A DNA stretch of 9,738 nucleotides from an uncultured Veillonella sp. GTDB taxonomy: Bacteria > Bacillota_C > Negativicutes > Veillonellales > Veillonellaceae. Below the pieces are notes generated by a model. It was not told where the DNA came from. It made no database searches and saw nothing but the letters and a program-made list of their open reading frames with translations. How positions within the stretch are numbered: the stretch's first letter is position 1; each line of letters opens with the position of its first letter. Of this stretch, positions 1 to 6,657 are shown piece by piece. The stretch is taken from the NCBI GenBank assembly GCA_900765235.1, contig CAAFRK010000178.1, positions 1 to 9,738 on the forward strand. Reading direction: 5' to 3'. A program made the position numbers and the translations under genes.

Positions 1-1
1 A

Positions 2-337
2 TACTTGTTAGGAATCAATCAGGATATAACAGAGTTTGTTATGATGCATCGATCACTTGAAAGTCTTATAGGCATAGGCCAAGCTGAGACTGGTAGTGTT
101 GAAAAAATTACTACAAGTGTATCGGAACTATTAGATGATTTACTACTAGAAGCAGAACGGTTGGTTGGTAAACCTGGACCACTTATGAATAAAGTAGAAC
201 GGCTAAAAGCTATTAGCTACTTAAATGAAAAAGGGGCTTTTCTTATCTCTAAATCTTCAGAAAAGATTGCGGAGTATTTCAATATTTCTAAGTTTACTCT
301 TTATAGTGATTTAAATACTGTAAAGGAAGAATCCTAG
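2..337 (+). CDS. YheO/DauR-type transcriptional regulator, C-terminal part (5' end outside window)
   Basis: The reading frame is open from the first bases of the window, so the gene starts upstream; the TTG at position 5 is an internal leucine, not a start. About 111 residues are visible. They begin with a short stretch (LLGINQDITEF) like the end of the PAS-like YheO domain, followed by a linker with hydrophobic and acidic residues. The end is a helix-turn-helix of the HTH_22 type, around nt 251-319, with the pattern SEKIAEYFNISKFTLYSDL. In this family the PAS-like domain is thought to sense a small ligand and the C-terminal HTH binds DNA. The TAG stop lies inside the dpaL ribosome binding site, 9 bases before the dpaL start, so it is probably co-transcribed with the catabolic genes and is a good candidate for their local regulator. 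The ligand is unknown; a purine or ureide is a guess. Base composition is more AT-rich than in ygeY or ygeW. Confidence 0.8.
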   Translation, partial: YLLGINQDITEFVMMHRSLESLIGIGQAETGSVEKITTSVSELLDDLLLEAERLVGKPGPLMNKVERLKAISYLNEKGAFLISKSSEKIAEYFNISKFTLYSDLNTVKEES

Positions 338-341
338 GAGG
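336..341 (+). promoter_or_regulatory. dpaL ribosome binding site overlapping the upstream stop codon
   Basis: AGGAGG at 336-341 is a consensus Shine-Dalgarno 5 bases before the ATG at 347. Its first two bases are the last two of the regulator's TAG stop (335-337), so ribosomes finishing the regulator stop on the dpaL initiation site. This supports translational coupling and one transcript. Confidence 0.8.
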
Positions 342-346
342 CAAAT

Positions 347-1558
347 ATGGACCGAATTCAGTGGAAACGTAATACGATGGCACCATCTAGTGACAAGTTT
401 TTGTCCGTTATGGATGTTAGAGAAATTAAGAAAGCAAAAGCGTTTCATGAAAGTTTTCCACAGTATAGTGTAACTCCACTAGTATCGCTAGAAAAATTAG
501 CAGATTATATCGGTGTTAATTCTCTCTTTGTAAAAGATGAATCTTACCGCTTTGGCTTAAATGCGTTTAAGGTATTAGGCGGCTCTTATGCAATGGCAAA
601 ATATGTAGCTCAACAAACTGGTAAAAATGTTGAAGATGTACCATATGATGTATTAACTTCTCCACAATTAAAAGAAGAATTCGGACAAGCTACATTCTTT
701 ACAGCTACTGATGGTAACCACGGACGTGGCGTAGCCTGGGCTGCTAATAAATTAGGTCAAAAAGCAGTAGTGTTCATGCCTAAAGGCTCTACAGAATATC
801 GTAGGAAACAAATTGAAAATGAAGGTGCTACCGTAACAATCGAAGAATTCAACTACGATGAATGTGTACGGTTAGCAACTAAAAAATCTAAAGAAGTTCC
901 AAATGGTGTTGTAGTTCAAGATACAGCATGGGAAGGTTATGAAGAAATTCCAAACTGGATCATGCAAGGCTATGGCACAATGGCTATGGAAACTGCAAAT
1001 CAGTTAGAATCTGAAAACTGTAAGGTACCAACTCATGTATTTGTACAAGCTGGTGTAGGTTCCCTAGCAGGTGCTGTAGTAGGTTATTTCACTAATTTAT
1101 ACAGCAATGCAACTAAGAAACCTAAATTAGTGGTTGTAGAAGCTGAAGCAGCAGCTTGCTTATATAAAGGGGCTGTAGCTGATGATGGTAATCCTCGTAT
1201 CGTTGAGGGTGATTTAGAAACAATCATGGCTGGACTTGCATGTGGTGAACCAAATACAGTTTCATGGGATATTTTGAGAAACCATGCGGATGTATTCGTA
1301 TCTGCTCCTGATTGGGTAGCAAGACTTGGGATGCGCGTTGGTGGTGCACCGATTAAAGGTGATACACCAATCACTACAGGTGAATCTGGTGCAGTTCCAC
1401 TAGGTCTTGTAACGGCAATTATGACAATGCCAGAATATGAAGACTTACGCAAGGAATTAGAATTAGATGCGTCTTCAAAGGTGCTCTGCTTCTCCACTGA
1501 AGGTGATACAGACCCTGAAAGATATAAAAACATTATGTGGTACGGTGAAGATCGTTAG
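347..1558 (+). CDS. dpaL: Diaminopropionate ammonia-lyase (YgeX/DpaL), PLP enzyme
   Basis: This PLP fold-type II enzyme converts 2,3-diaminopropionate to pyruvate and two ammonia. It has 403 residues, against 398 in E. coli YgeX. Lys75 in RFGLNAFK is the expected Schiff-base lysine. Asp122, just before the GNHGRG loop (123-128), matches the second catalytic base of the E. coli enzyme. The glycine-rich phosphate-binding loop AGVGSLAG lies at 235-242, and the family signatures QDTAWEGY (191-198), TIMAGLACGEPN (292-303) and STEGDTD (383-389) are intact. The K75-D122 distance is a few residues longer than in E. coli, a small insertion near 91-105. No signal peptide is seen, so it is cytosolic. 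It is followed 12 bases later by ygeY with its own strong ribosome binding site. In this cluster it would be the last carbon-releasing step of purine or ureide breakdown. Confidence 0.95.
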   Translation: MDRIQWKRNTMAPSSDKFLSVMDVREIKKAKAFHESFPQYSVTPLVSLEKLADYIGVNSLFVKDESYRFGLNAFKVLGGSYAMAKYVAQQTGKNVEDVPYDVLTSPQLKEEFGQATFFTATDGNHGRGVAWAANKLGQKAVVFMPKGSTEYRRKQIENEGATVTIEEFNYDECVRLATKKSKEVPNGVVVQDTAWEGYEEIPNWIMQGYGTMAMETANQLESENCKVPTHVFVQAGVGSLAGAVVGYFTNLYSNATKKPKLVVVEAEAAACLYKGAVADDGNPRIVEGDLETIMAGLACGEPNTVSWDILRNHADVFVSAPDWVARLGMRVGGAPIKGDTPITTGESGAVPLGLVTAIMTMPEYEDLRKELELDASSKVLCFSTEGDTDPERYKNIMWYGEDR

Positions 1559-1570
1559 GAGGCATTAATT

Positions 1571-2881
1571 ATGGATTTACAAGCAATCAAACAAGCAGCA
1601 GCAACTTATGGACCAGCGATGACCAAGTTCTTACGTGAAATCGTAGCATTCCCTGGTGAAAGTGCAGAAGAAAAAGAGCACGTTCAACGTATTGAAAAAG
1701 AAATGAAAGATCTTGGCTTCGACGAAGTTGAAGTAGACCCAATGGGTAACATTCTTGGTTACATGGGTACTGGTAAAACACTTATTGCCTTCGACGCTCA
1801 TATCGATACAGTAGGTATTGGTAACCGCGATAACTGGAATTTCGATCCTTATGAAGGTTTCGAAGATGAAACTAAAATCGGTGGTCGTGGTGTATCCGAC
1901 CAATTAGGTGGTATCGTATCCGCTGTATACGGCGCTAAAATCATGAAAGACTTAGGTCTTTTAAGTGATAAATATCGCGTACTTGTTGTAGGTACAGTAC
2001 AAGAAGAAGACTGCGATGGCCTTTGCTGGGAATACATGATTAAAGAACGTAATATTCGTCCTGAATTCGTAGTATCCACTGAACCAACTGACGGTGGTAT
2101 CTACCGTGGTCAACGTGGCCGTATGGAAATCCGCGTAGACGTACAAGGCGTATCTTGCCATGGTTCCGCTCCTGAACGCGGTGACAACGCAATCTACAAA
2201 ATGGCAGACATCCTTCAAGATATCCGTGAATTGAATGCTAACTCTGCTGATGAAAGCACAAAAATTAAAGGTCTTGTAAAAATGCTTGACCCTAAATTCA
2301 ATCCTGATCACTACGAAGAAGCTCGCTTCTTAGGTCGCGGTACTGTAACTACTTCCCAAATCTTCTACACTTCTCCAAGCCGTTGTGCAGTAGCTGACTC
2401 TTGCTCCGTTTCCTTAGACCGTCGTATGACAGCTGGTGAAACATGGCAATCCTGCTTGGCTGAAATCGAAGATTTACCACATGTTAAAGAATATGGTGCG
2501 AAAGTATCCATGTACGAATATGCTCGTCCATCCTGGACTGGTTTAACATATCCAATCGAATGTTACTTCCCAACTTGGGTAATTCCTAAAGATCACAAAG
2601 TAACAGAAGCTTTGGAAGAAGCGTACACTAGCTTGTATGGTAATGAACGTATCGGCGCAGAAGATACAGTTGAAATGCGTAAAGCTCGTCCATTGACTGA
2701 TAAATGGACATTCTCCACAAATGGTGTATCCATCATGGGTCGTAATGGTATCCCTTGCATCGGCTTCGGTCCTGGCGCAGAAGCACAAGCTCATGCTCCT
2801 AACGAAATCACATGGAAACAAGATCTTGTAACATGTGCAGCTGTATATGCATTATTGCCATCCGTATACTGCAAAGACTAA
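1571..2881 (+). CDS. ygeY: YgeY-family M20-type metallohydrolase
   Basis: This is a cytosolic zinc hydrolase of the ArgE/DapE/carboxypeptidase (M20) superfamily, YgeY branch, named 'selenium metabolism hydrolase' from its genomic company. Metal and catalytic positions are visible: H77 and D79 in DAHIDTVG, D110 in GRGVSDQ, E145/E146 in VQEEDCDG, E171 in STEPTDG and H408 in AQAHAPNE. H197 in [10 protein letters not shown] belongs to the dimerisation/active-site lid domain. The protein has 436 residues against 403 in E. coli; the extra length sits mainly in two insertions, about residues 222-248 and 357-372. AGGAGG at 1557-1562 overlaps the dpaL stop and lies 8 bases before the ATG. It probably removes an acyl or carbamoyl group from a diaminopropionate derivative just upstream of DpaL; that substrate is inferred from context. 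Codons ending in C (TTC, ATC, TAC) are frequent, which suggests high expression. Confidence 0.9.
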   Translation: MDLQAIKQAAATYGPAMTKFLREIVAFPGESAEEKEHVQRIEKEMKDLGFDEVEVDPMGNILGYMGTGKTLIAFDAHIDTVGIGNRDNWNFDPYEGFEDETKIGGRGVSDQLGGIVSAVYGAKIMKDLGLLSDKYRVLVVGTVQEEDCDGLCWEYMIKERNIRPEFVVSTEPTDGGIYRGQRGRMEIRVDVQGVSCHGSAPERGDNAIYKMADILQDIRELNANSADESTKIKGLVKMLDPKFNPDHYEEARFLGRGTVTTSQIFYTSPSRCAVADSCSVSLDRRMTAGETWQSCLAEIEDLPHVKEYGAKVSMYEYARPSWTGLTYPIECYFPTWVIPKDHKVTEALEEAYTSLYGNERIGAEDTVEMRKARPLTDKWTFSTNGVSIMGRNGIPCIGFGPGAEAQAHAPNEITWKQDLVTCAAVYALLPSVYCKD

Positions 2882-2949
2882 TATCATATACATTGAATTA
2901 GATCTATTTAAAGCACACATAATTAAAAATAGTTGATATTAAGAATTTC

Positions 2950-2983
2950 ATATGGTACCTCACCCTTGGTTGAGGTACCGTAT
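2950..2983 (+). promoter_or_regulatory. Strong hairpin in the ygeY-ygeW gap, no U-tract
   Basis: Bases 2950-2962 pair with 2971-2983. The stem is 13 pairs, with a 9-bp perfect core GGTACCTCA/TGAGGTACC and one G-U pair, around an 8-base loop (cccttggt). Neither strand shows a T-run next to the stem, so it is not a canonical intrinsic terminator. It may be an mRNA processing or stabilising element, a Rho-assisted end of the dpaL-ygeY message, or a leader element of ygeW. The rest of the 153-base gap (2882-3034) is AT-rich, with no convincing promoter and no gene. ygeW has its own AGAGG site at 3022-3026, 8 bases before its ATG. Confidence 0.6.
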
Positions 2984-3034
2984 AAAGTTAGATCCTAAGT
3001 AGCCCTTTAGGGAATTGAAAGAGAGGACTTACAG

Positions 3035-4228
3035 ATGACAGACTTCAATAAAAGTATTGAAACTTTAAAAGGCTTAGACGTTAGCAAAATGTACGGCGAA
3101 GATTTCTTCCTTACATGGGAAAAATCTGAAGATGAATTAAAAGGTGTTTGGGCAGTAGCTGATGCGTTACGTGCTCTTAGAGAACGCAATATTTCCACTA
3201 AAGTATTCGACAGCGGCCTTGGTATTTCCTTATTCCGTGATAACTCCACAAGAACTCGTTTCTCCTTCGCTTCTGCTTGTAACCTCTTAGGTCTTGAAGT
3301 ACAAGACTTGGATGAAGGTAAATCCCAAATCGCTCACGGTGAAACAGTTCGTGAAACAGCTAACATGATTTCCTTCATGGCTGATGTTATCGGTATCCGC
3401 GATGATATGTACATCGGTAAAGGTAATGCTTACATGCATCAAGTATCTGATGCAGTTAAAGAAGGTCATGAAGATGGCGTATTAGAACAACGTCCTACAC
3501 TTGTAAACTTACAATGTGATATCGACCATCCAACACAAATCATGGCTGACGCAGCTCATATCATTAAAGAGTTCGGTGGTGTAGAAAACCTTAAAGGCAA
3601 AAAGCTTGCTATGACTTGGGCTTACTCTCCATCTTATGGTAAACCTTTATCCGTACCTCAAGGTGCTATCGGTTTATTCACTCGTCTAGGTATGGAAGTT
3701 GTATTAGCACATCCAGAAGGCTACGAAGTAATGCCGGAAGTTGAAGAAATCGCTAAGAAACAAGCTGAAGAAAGCGGCGGTTCCTTCCGTAGAACTAACG
3801 ACATGAAGGACGCTTTCAAAGATGCAGATATCGTATATCCAAAGAGCTGGGCTCCATTTGGTGCGATGGAAAAACGTACGAAACTGTATGGCGAAAACGA
3901 CCATGAAGGCATTAAAGCATTAGAAAAAGTTCTTCTTGAAGAAAATGGTAAACATAAAGATTGGGCATGTACTGAAGAGATGATGAGTCTCACTAAAGAT
4001 GGTAAAGCTCTTTACTTACATTGCTTACCAGCAGATATTACAGGTGTAAGTTGTGAAGAAGGCGAAGTAGACGCAACAGTATTCGATCGCTATCGTATAC
4101 CTCTTTATAAAGAAGCAAGCTACAAACCATATGTTATTGCAGCTATGATCTTCTTAAGCAAATTTAAGAATCCTGTAGAAACCTTAAAAGAATTAGAACG
4201 GAAGGGAACCGAACGAGTTCAACCGTAA
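3035..4228 (+). CDS. ygeW: YgeW-type (knotted) carbamoyltransferase
   Basis: A member of the aspartate/ornithine carbamoyltransferase superfamily, YgeW branch; 397 residues against 396 in E. coli. The carbamoyl-phosphate loop STRTR is at 71-75 within FRDNSTRTRFSFASA. The second carbamoyl-phosphate motif HPTQ is at 165-168 (CDIDHPTQIMAD), and HCLP, which contacts substrate and carbamoyl phosphate, is at 329-332. The segment around TWAYSPSYGKPLSVPQG (194-210) resembles the knotted-loop region that separates this branch from ordinary OTCases. E. coli YgeW was long of unknown substrate. In purine-degrading clusters it is thought to work in the phosphorolytic direction on a ureido compound such as a diureidopropionate, giving carbamoyl phosphate. 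The carbamate kinase gene next door fits that role. No OTC-type arginine pathway genes are present. An intrinsic terminator lies 11 bases after the stop. Confidence 0.93.
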   Translation: MTDFNKSIETLKGLDVSKMYGEDFFLTWEKSEDELKGVWAVADALRALRERNISTKVFDSGLGISLFRDNSTRTRFSFASACNLLGLEVQDLDEGKSQIAHGETVRETANMISFMADVIGIRDDMYIGKGNAYMHQVSDAVKEGHEDGVLEQRPTLVNLQCDIDHPTQIMADAAHIIKEFGGVENLKGKKLAMTWAYSPSYGKPLSVPQGAIGLFTRLGMEVVLAHPEGYEVMPEVEEIAKKQAEESGGSFRRTNDMKDAFKDADIVYPKSWAPFGAMEKRTKLYGENDHEGIKALEKVLLEENGKHKDWACTEEMMSLTKDGKALYLHCLPADITGVSCEEGEVDATVFDRYRIPLYKEASYKPYVIAAMIFLSKFKNPVETLKELERKGTERVQP

Positions 4229-4239
4229 AGTAAAGTTTA

Positions 4240-4268
4240 GGGGCCATCCGCGGTGATGGCTCCTTTTT
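4240..4268 (+). terminator. Rho-independent terminator after ygeW
   Basis: Bases 4240-4248 (GGGGCCATC) pair with 4255-4263 (GATGGCTCC), a 9-bp GC-rich stem with one G-U pair, around the 6-base loop cgcggt. It is followed directly by TTTTT (4264-4268). The reverse strand has no T-run, so it works for + strand transcription only. Only 29 bases separate it from the carbamate kinase start. Confidence 0.85.
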
Positions 4269-4287
4269 ATTCTAAATAGTTTGTTAT

Positions 4288-4291
4288 GAGG
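4288..4291 (+). promoter_or_regulatory. Ribosome binding site that sets the carbamate kinase start
   Basis: GAGG at 4288-4291 lies 6 bases before the ATG at 4298. The in-frame ATG at 4286 overlaps this site and has no purine-rich sequence ahead of it, so it is not the likely start. The protein then begins MKKRVVVALGGNALG, as expected for carbamate kinases. Confidence 0.75.
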
Positions 4292-4297
4292 CATAAC

Positions 4298-5233
4298 ATG
4301 AAAAAAAGAGTTGTAGTAGCACTAGGTGGGAATGCATTAGGTAATTCCCTTCCAGAACAAAAAATTGCCGTAAAAAGTACAGCTAAAACAATCATTGATT
4401 TAGTAGAAGCTGATTGTGATGTAGTAGTAACACATGGCAATGGCCCTCAAATCGGTATGATTAACAATGCGATGGCTGCGTTGACACGTGAAGTAAAAGG
4501 TCAACCAAATACACCATTGTCCGTATGTGTGGCTATGAGCCAAGCATATATTGGATATGACTTACAAAATGCGCTTCATGAAGAATTGTTAAATCGTGGT
4601 ATTGAACATTTGCCAACCATGACAATGGTTACGCAAGTATTAGTTGATCAAAATGACCCTGGATTTAAAAATCCTACAAAACCAATTGGTCACTTTATGA
4701 CTAAAGAAGAAGCTGAATATGCAGAAAAGAATTATGATTACGTTGTAAAAGAAGATTCTGGCCGCGGTTATCGCCGTGTAGTAGCATCCCCAGCACCTAA
4801 AGAAATTATCGAAATCGAAGCGATTAAAGGCTTAGTAGGTAAACAACTAATCGTTGCTTGTGGCGGTGGCGGTATCCCTGTAACTAGAGAAGGCAATGAA
4901 CTTCATGGTGCAGCAGCCGTTATTGATAAAGATTGGACTAGTAGCTTGTTAGCACAAGAAATTGATGCTGATGTACTTGTTATCTTAACAGCGGTTGAAA
5001 AAGTAGCCATTAATTTTGGTAAAGAAAATGAAAAATGGCTTGATGAAATAACTGTAGCAGATGCGAAAAAATATGCAGCAGCAGGCGAGTTCGCAGAAGG
5101 CTCTATGAAACCAAAAGTAGAAGCTGCCATTGCATTTGCAGAATCTAAAAAAGGCCGTGTTTCCATTATCACATTATTAGAAAAATCTAAGGATGGTATA
5201 GCAGGAAAAACAGGTACGCGTATCGTATTATAA
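4298..5233 (+). CDS. arcC: Carbamate kinase (ArcC/YqeA)
   Basis: Transfers the phosphate of carbamoyl phosphate to ADP, giving ATP, ammonia and CO2. This is the energy-yielding step of anaerobic ureide and arginine catabolism. With the start at 4298 it has 311 residues, close to the family length of about 310. Amino-acid-kinase motifs are present in order: ALGGNALG (8-15), THGNGPQ (45-51), NPTKPIG (125-131), GRGYRRVVASPAP (155-167), CGGGGIPV (188-195), VIDKDW (208-213), TAVEKVAINFG (231-241) and GSMKPKVEAA (268-277). It is closer in wording to E. coli YqeA than to arginine-deiminase-linked ArcC, as far as I can judge by eye. It follows a terminator with no obvious promoter of its own, so it may rely on read-through or on a promoter I cannot see. 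It probably uses the carbamoyl phosphate released by YgeW. Confidence 0.95.
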   Translation: MKKRVVVALGGNALGNSLPEQKIAVKSTAKTIIDLVEADCDVVVTHGNGPQIGMINNAMAALTREVKGQPNTPLSVCVAMSQAYIGYDLQNALHEELLNRGIEHLPTMTMVTQVLVDQNDPGFKNPTKPIGHFMTKEEAEYAEKNYDYVVKEDSGRGYRRVVASPAPKEIIEIEAIKGLVGKQLIVACGGGGIPVTREGNELHGAAAVIDKDWTSSLLAQEIDADVLVILTAVEKVAINFGKENEKWLDEITVADAKKYAAAGEFAEGSMKPKVEAAIAFAESKKGRVSIITLLEKSKDGIAGKTGTRIVL

Positions 5234-5259
5234 TAATATATAGATTTATAAGTATGCAT

Positions 5260-5274
5260 CCAACGATTCGTTGG
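5260..5274 (+). promoter_or_regulatory. 15-bp palindrome touching the ssnA ribosome binding site
   Basis: CCAACGA (5260-5266) and TCGTTGG (5268-5274) form a perfect 7-bp inverted repeat around one central base. As RNA it folds into a 6-bp stem with a 3-base loop. Its last two Gs are the first two of the GGGGAGG ribosome binding site (5273-5279). It could be a small operator or a translational control hairpin; the sequence does not decide between them. Confidence 0.5.
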
Positions 5275-5279
5275 GGAGG
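5273..5279 (+). promoter_or_regulatory. Ribosome binding site that sets the ssnA start
   Basis: GGGGAGG lies 6 bases before the ATG at 5286. An in-frame TTG at 5271 would give a longer protein, but it sits at the edge of this site with nothing suitable upstream. Starting at 5286 gives MILLGKGTVIT and the usual family length. Confidence 0.8.
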
Positions 5280-5285
5280 TGCCCT

Positions 5286-6614
5286 ATGATTTTATTAGGA
5301 AAAGGTACTGTAATTACTCGCGATACTGATAGACCTATCATTTATGATGGCGCTGTTGTTATTGACGGAACTCAGATTATTGATATTGGCGCATATGATG
5401 AATTATGCAAAACATATAAAGAGGCTGAAGTTATTGATGCTCATGGCGGTTTGATTATGCCAGGCTTTATTAATGCACATCATCATATTTATTCCGCTCT
5501 TGCACGAGGCTTATCCTTACCAGGTCCAGCACCAACAAACTTTGGTGAAATTTTAGAAGGCCTATGGTTCTATTTAGATAATAAACTGACAGCTCCAGAT
5601 GTGAAGGCAAGCGCATTGCTTACATACCTAGGTTGTATCGAAAATGGTGTAACTACTATTTTTGACCACCATGCAAGTTATGGTGAAACAGCTAATAGCC
5701 TATCTATTATTGCAGATGTAGCAAAACAGTTTGGTGTTCGTTCTTGCTTATGCTATGAAGTCTCTGACCGTAACGGTGTTGACCAAATGAAAGCAGCTGT
5801 TGCAGAAAATGTACGTTTTGGTAAAGAGGCGAAAAAGGATCCATCTAGACTCGCAGCTATGATGGGCTTACATGCATCCTTTACATTAAGTCCTGAAACA
5901 TTAGATTATGTGAAAGCACAAAATGAAGACAAGTTAGGATATCACGTTCATGTTGCTGAAGGCCCAGAAGATGTGGCAGATAGTAAAGAAAAATATGGCA
6001 TGACACCTGTAAGACGACTTGTAGAAGCTGGTATTTTAGGACCTAAGAGTATCGCTGGTCACTGCGTACACGTAACTGACCAAGATGTGGAATTATTAAA
6101 AGAATCTCAAGCTAAGGTTGTTCATAACCCTGAAAGTAACATGGGTAATGCAGTAGGTACAACAGATATCTTGAAGCTTTTAGGGGCTGGTATTACAGTT
6201 GGCCTTGGTACAGATGGCTATACAAATGACATGCTCGAATCCTACAAAGTGGCAAATTGCCTTGTAAAACATGAGCAACATAAACCGTATGTAGGTTGGG
6301 GCGAAGTTCCTCATATGCTATTTGAAAATAACCGTAAAATGGCGAATGAATTCTTTGATACTACAGTAGGCATCCTTAAAAAAGGTGCTGCAGCTGACGT
6401 AATCGTTCTTGATTACGCAGCACCAACACCACTTGATGAAAATAACATCAATGGTCACTTATTATTCGGTGCTAATGGTATGTATGTGGTAACAACTATT
6501 AGTGATGGTGTACCACGTATGATTGATCGTAAATTACAAGGCATCGATAAAGCTGAAGTAATGAACGAAGTTTTAGCAACATCTAAAGGTTTATGGAAAC
6601 GACTAAACCCATAA
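5286..6614 (+). CDS. ssnA: SsnA-type amidohydrolase (putative aminohydrolase)
   Basis: A metal-dependent amidohydrolase-superfamily enzyme of the chlorohydrolase/guanine-deaminase-like group; 442 residues, the same length as E. coli SsnA. Metal ligands are visible: H65 and H67 in NAHHHIYS, H220 and H222 in YHVHVAEG with E225 nearby, H259 in AGHCVH and D310 in GLGTDGYTND. The N- and C-terminal strands (MILLGKGTVI; KGAAADVIVLDY, 366-377) form the small beta-sandwich typical of the superfamily. SsnA travels with YgfK and XdhD in genomes with selenium-dependent molybdenum hydroxylases, and genetic work on gut bacteria links it to anaerobic urate use; its exact reaction is not visible here. It sits 52 bases after carbamate kinase and 28 bases before ygfK, so one message is likely. 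The alternative, an ordinary guanine or hydroxyatrazine-type deaminase, is less likely given this context. Confidence 0.9.
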   Translation: MILLGKGTVITRDTDRPIIYDGAVVIDGTQIIDIGAYDELCKTYKEAEVIDAHGGLIMPGFINAHHHIYSALARGLSLPGPAPTNFGEILEGLWFYLDNKLTAPDVKASALLTYLGCIENGVTTIFDHHASYGETANSLSIIADVAKQFGVRSCLCYEVSDRNGVDQMKAAVAENVRFGKEAKKDPSRLAAMMGLHASFTLSPETLDYVKAQNEDKLGYHVHVAEGPEDVADSKEKYGMTPVRRLVEAGILGPKSIAGHCVHVTDQDVELLKESQAKVVHNPESNMGNAVGTTDILKLLGAGITVGLGTDGYTNDMLESYKVANCLVKHEQHKPYVGWGEVPHMLFENNRKMANEFFDTTVGILKKGAAADVIVLDYAAPTPLDENNINGHLLFGANGMYVVTTISDGVPRMIDRKLQGIDKAEVMNEVLATSKGLWKRLNP

Positions 6615-6634
6615 CGCAAACGCTTTAAAGGAGT

Positions 6635-6657
6635 GTGACATTATGAGTGACATTATG
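6635..6657 (+). repeat. 11-bp direct repeat spanning the ygfK start
   Basis: GTGACATTATG occurs at 6635-6645 and again at 6647-6657, one base apart, so each copy ends in an in-frame ATG (6643 and 6655). AAAGGAG at 6627-6633 is 9 bases from the first ATG and 21 from the second, so the first is the probable start. E. coli YgfK begins MGDIM in the same way, which also supports 6643. Confidence 0.7.

Noticed and set aside
1084..1533. Long minus-strand open frame opposite dpaL, and similar ones opposite ygeY, ygeW, carbamate kinase, ygfK and hyuA
   Set aside because: All lie wholly against strongly recognised + strand enzymes, lack ribosome sites and have low-complexity, family-free translations. 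They are shadows.
2893..2923. Promoter-like TTGAAT ... CATAAT in the ygeY-ygeW gap
   Set aside because: The spacing is 19 bases and the -35 matches only 4 of 6. In such AT-rich sequence this is not enough to call a promoter.
2952..3002. Possible 16-residue leader peptide (ATG to TAG) running through the hairpin before ygeW
   Set aside because: There is no Shine-Dalgarno before it and no run of a regulatory amino acid. It is most simply a chance frame across the stem.
4286..4297. Upstream ATG for carbamate kinase giving four extra residues
   Set aside because: This ATG overlaps the GAGG site that serves the ATG at 4298, and the family starts directly with MKKR-type residues.
5229..5234. Perfect TATAAT at the end of the carbamate kinase gene
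   Set aside because: No -35-like hexamer at 16-18 bases and no extended -10. It lies in an AT-only stretch around the stop codon.
6615..6628. cre-like sequence (CGCAAACGCTTTAA) between ssnA and ygfK
   Set aside because: It matches the catabolite-response consensus at most positions but lies in a 28-base gap inside a likely operon, next to the ygfK ribosome site, and no second copy or promoter supports it.
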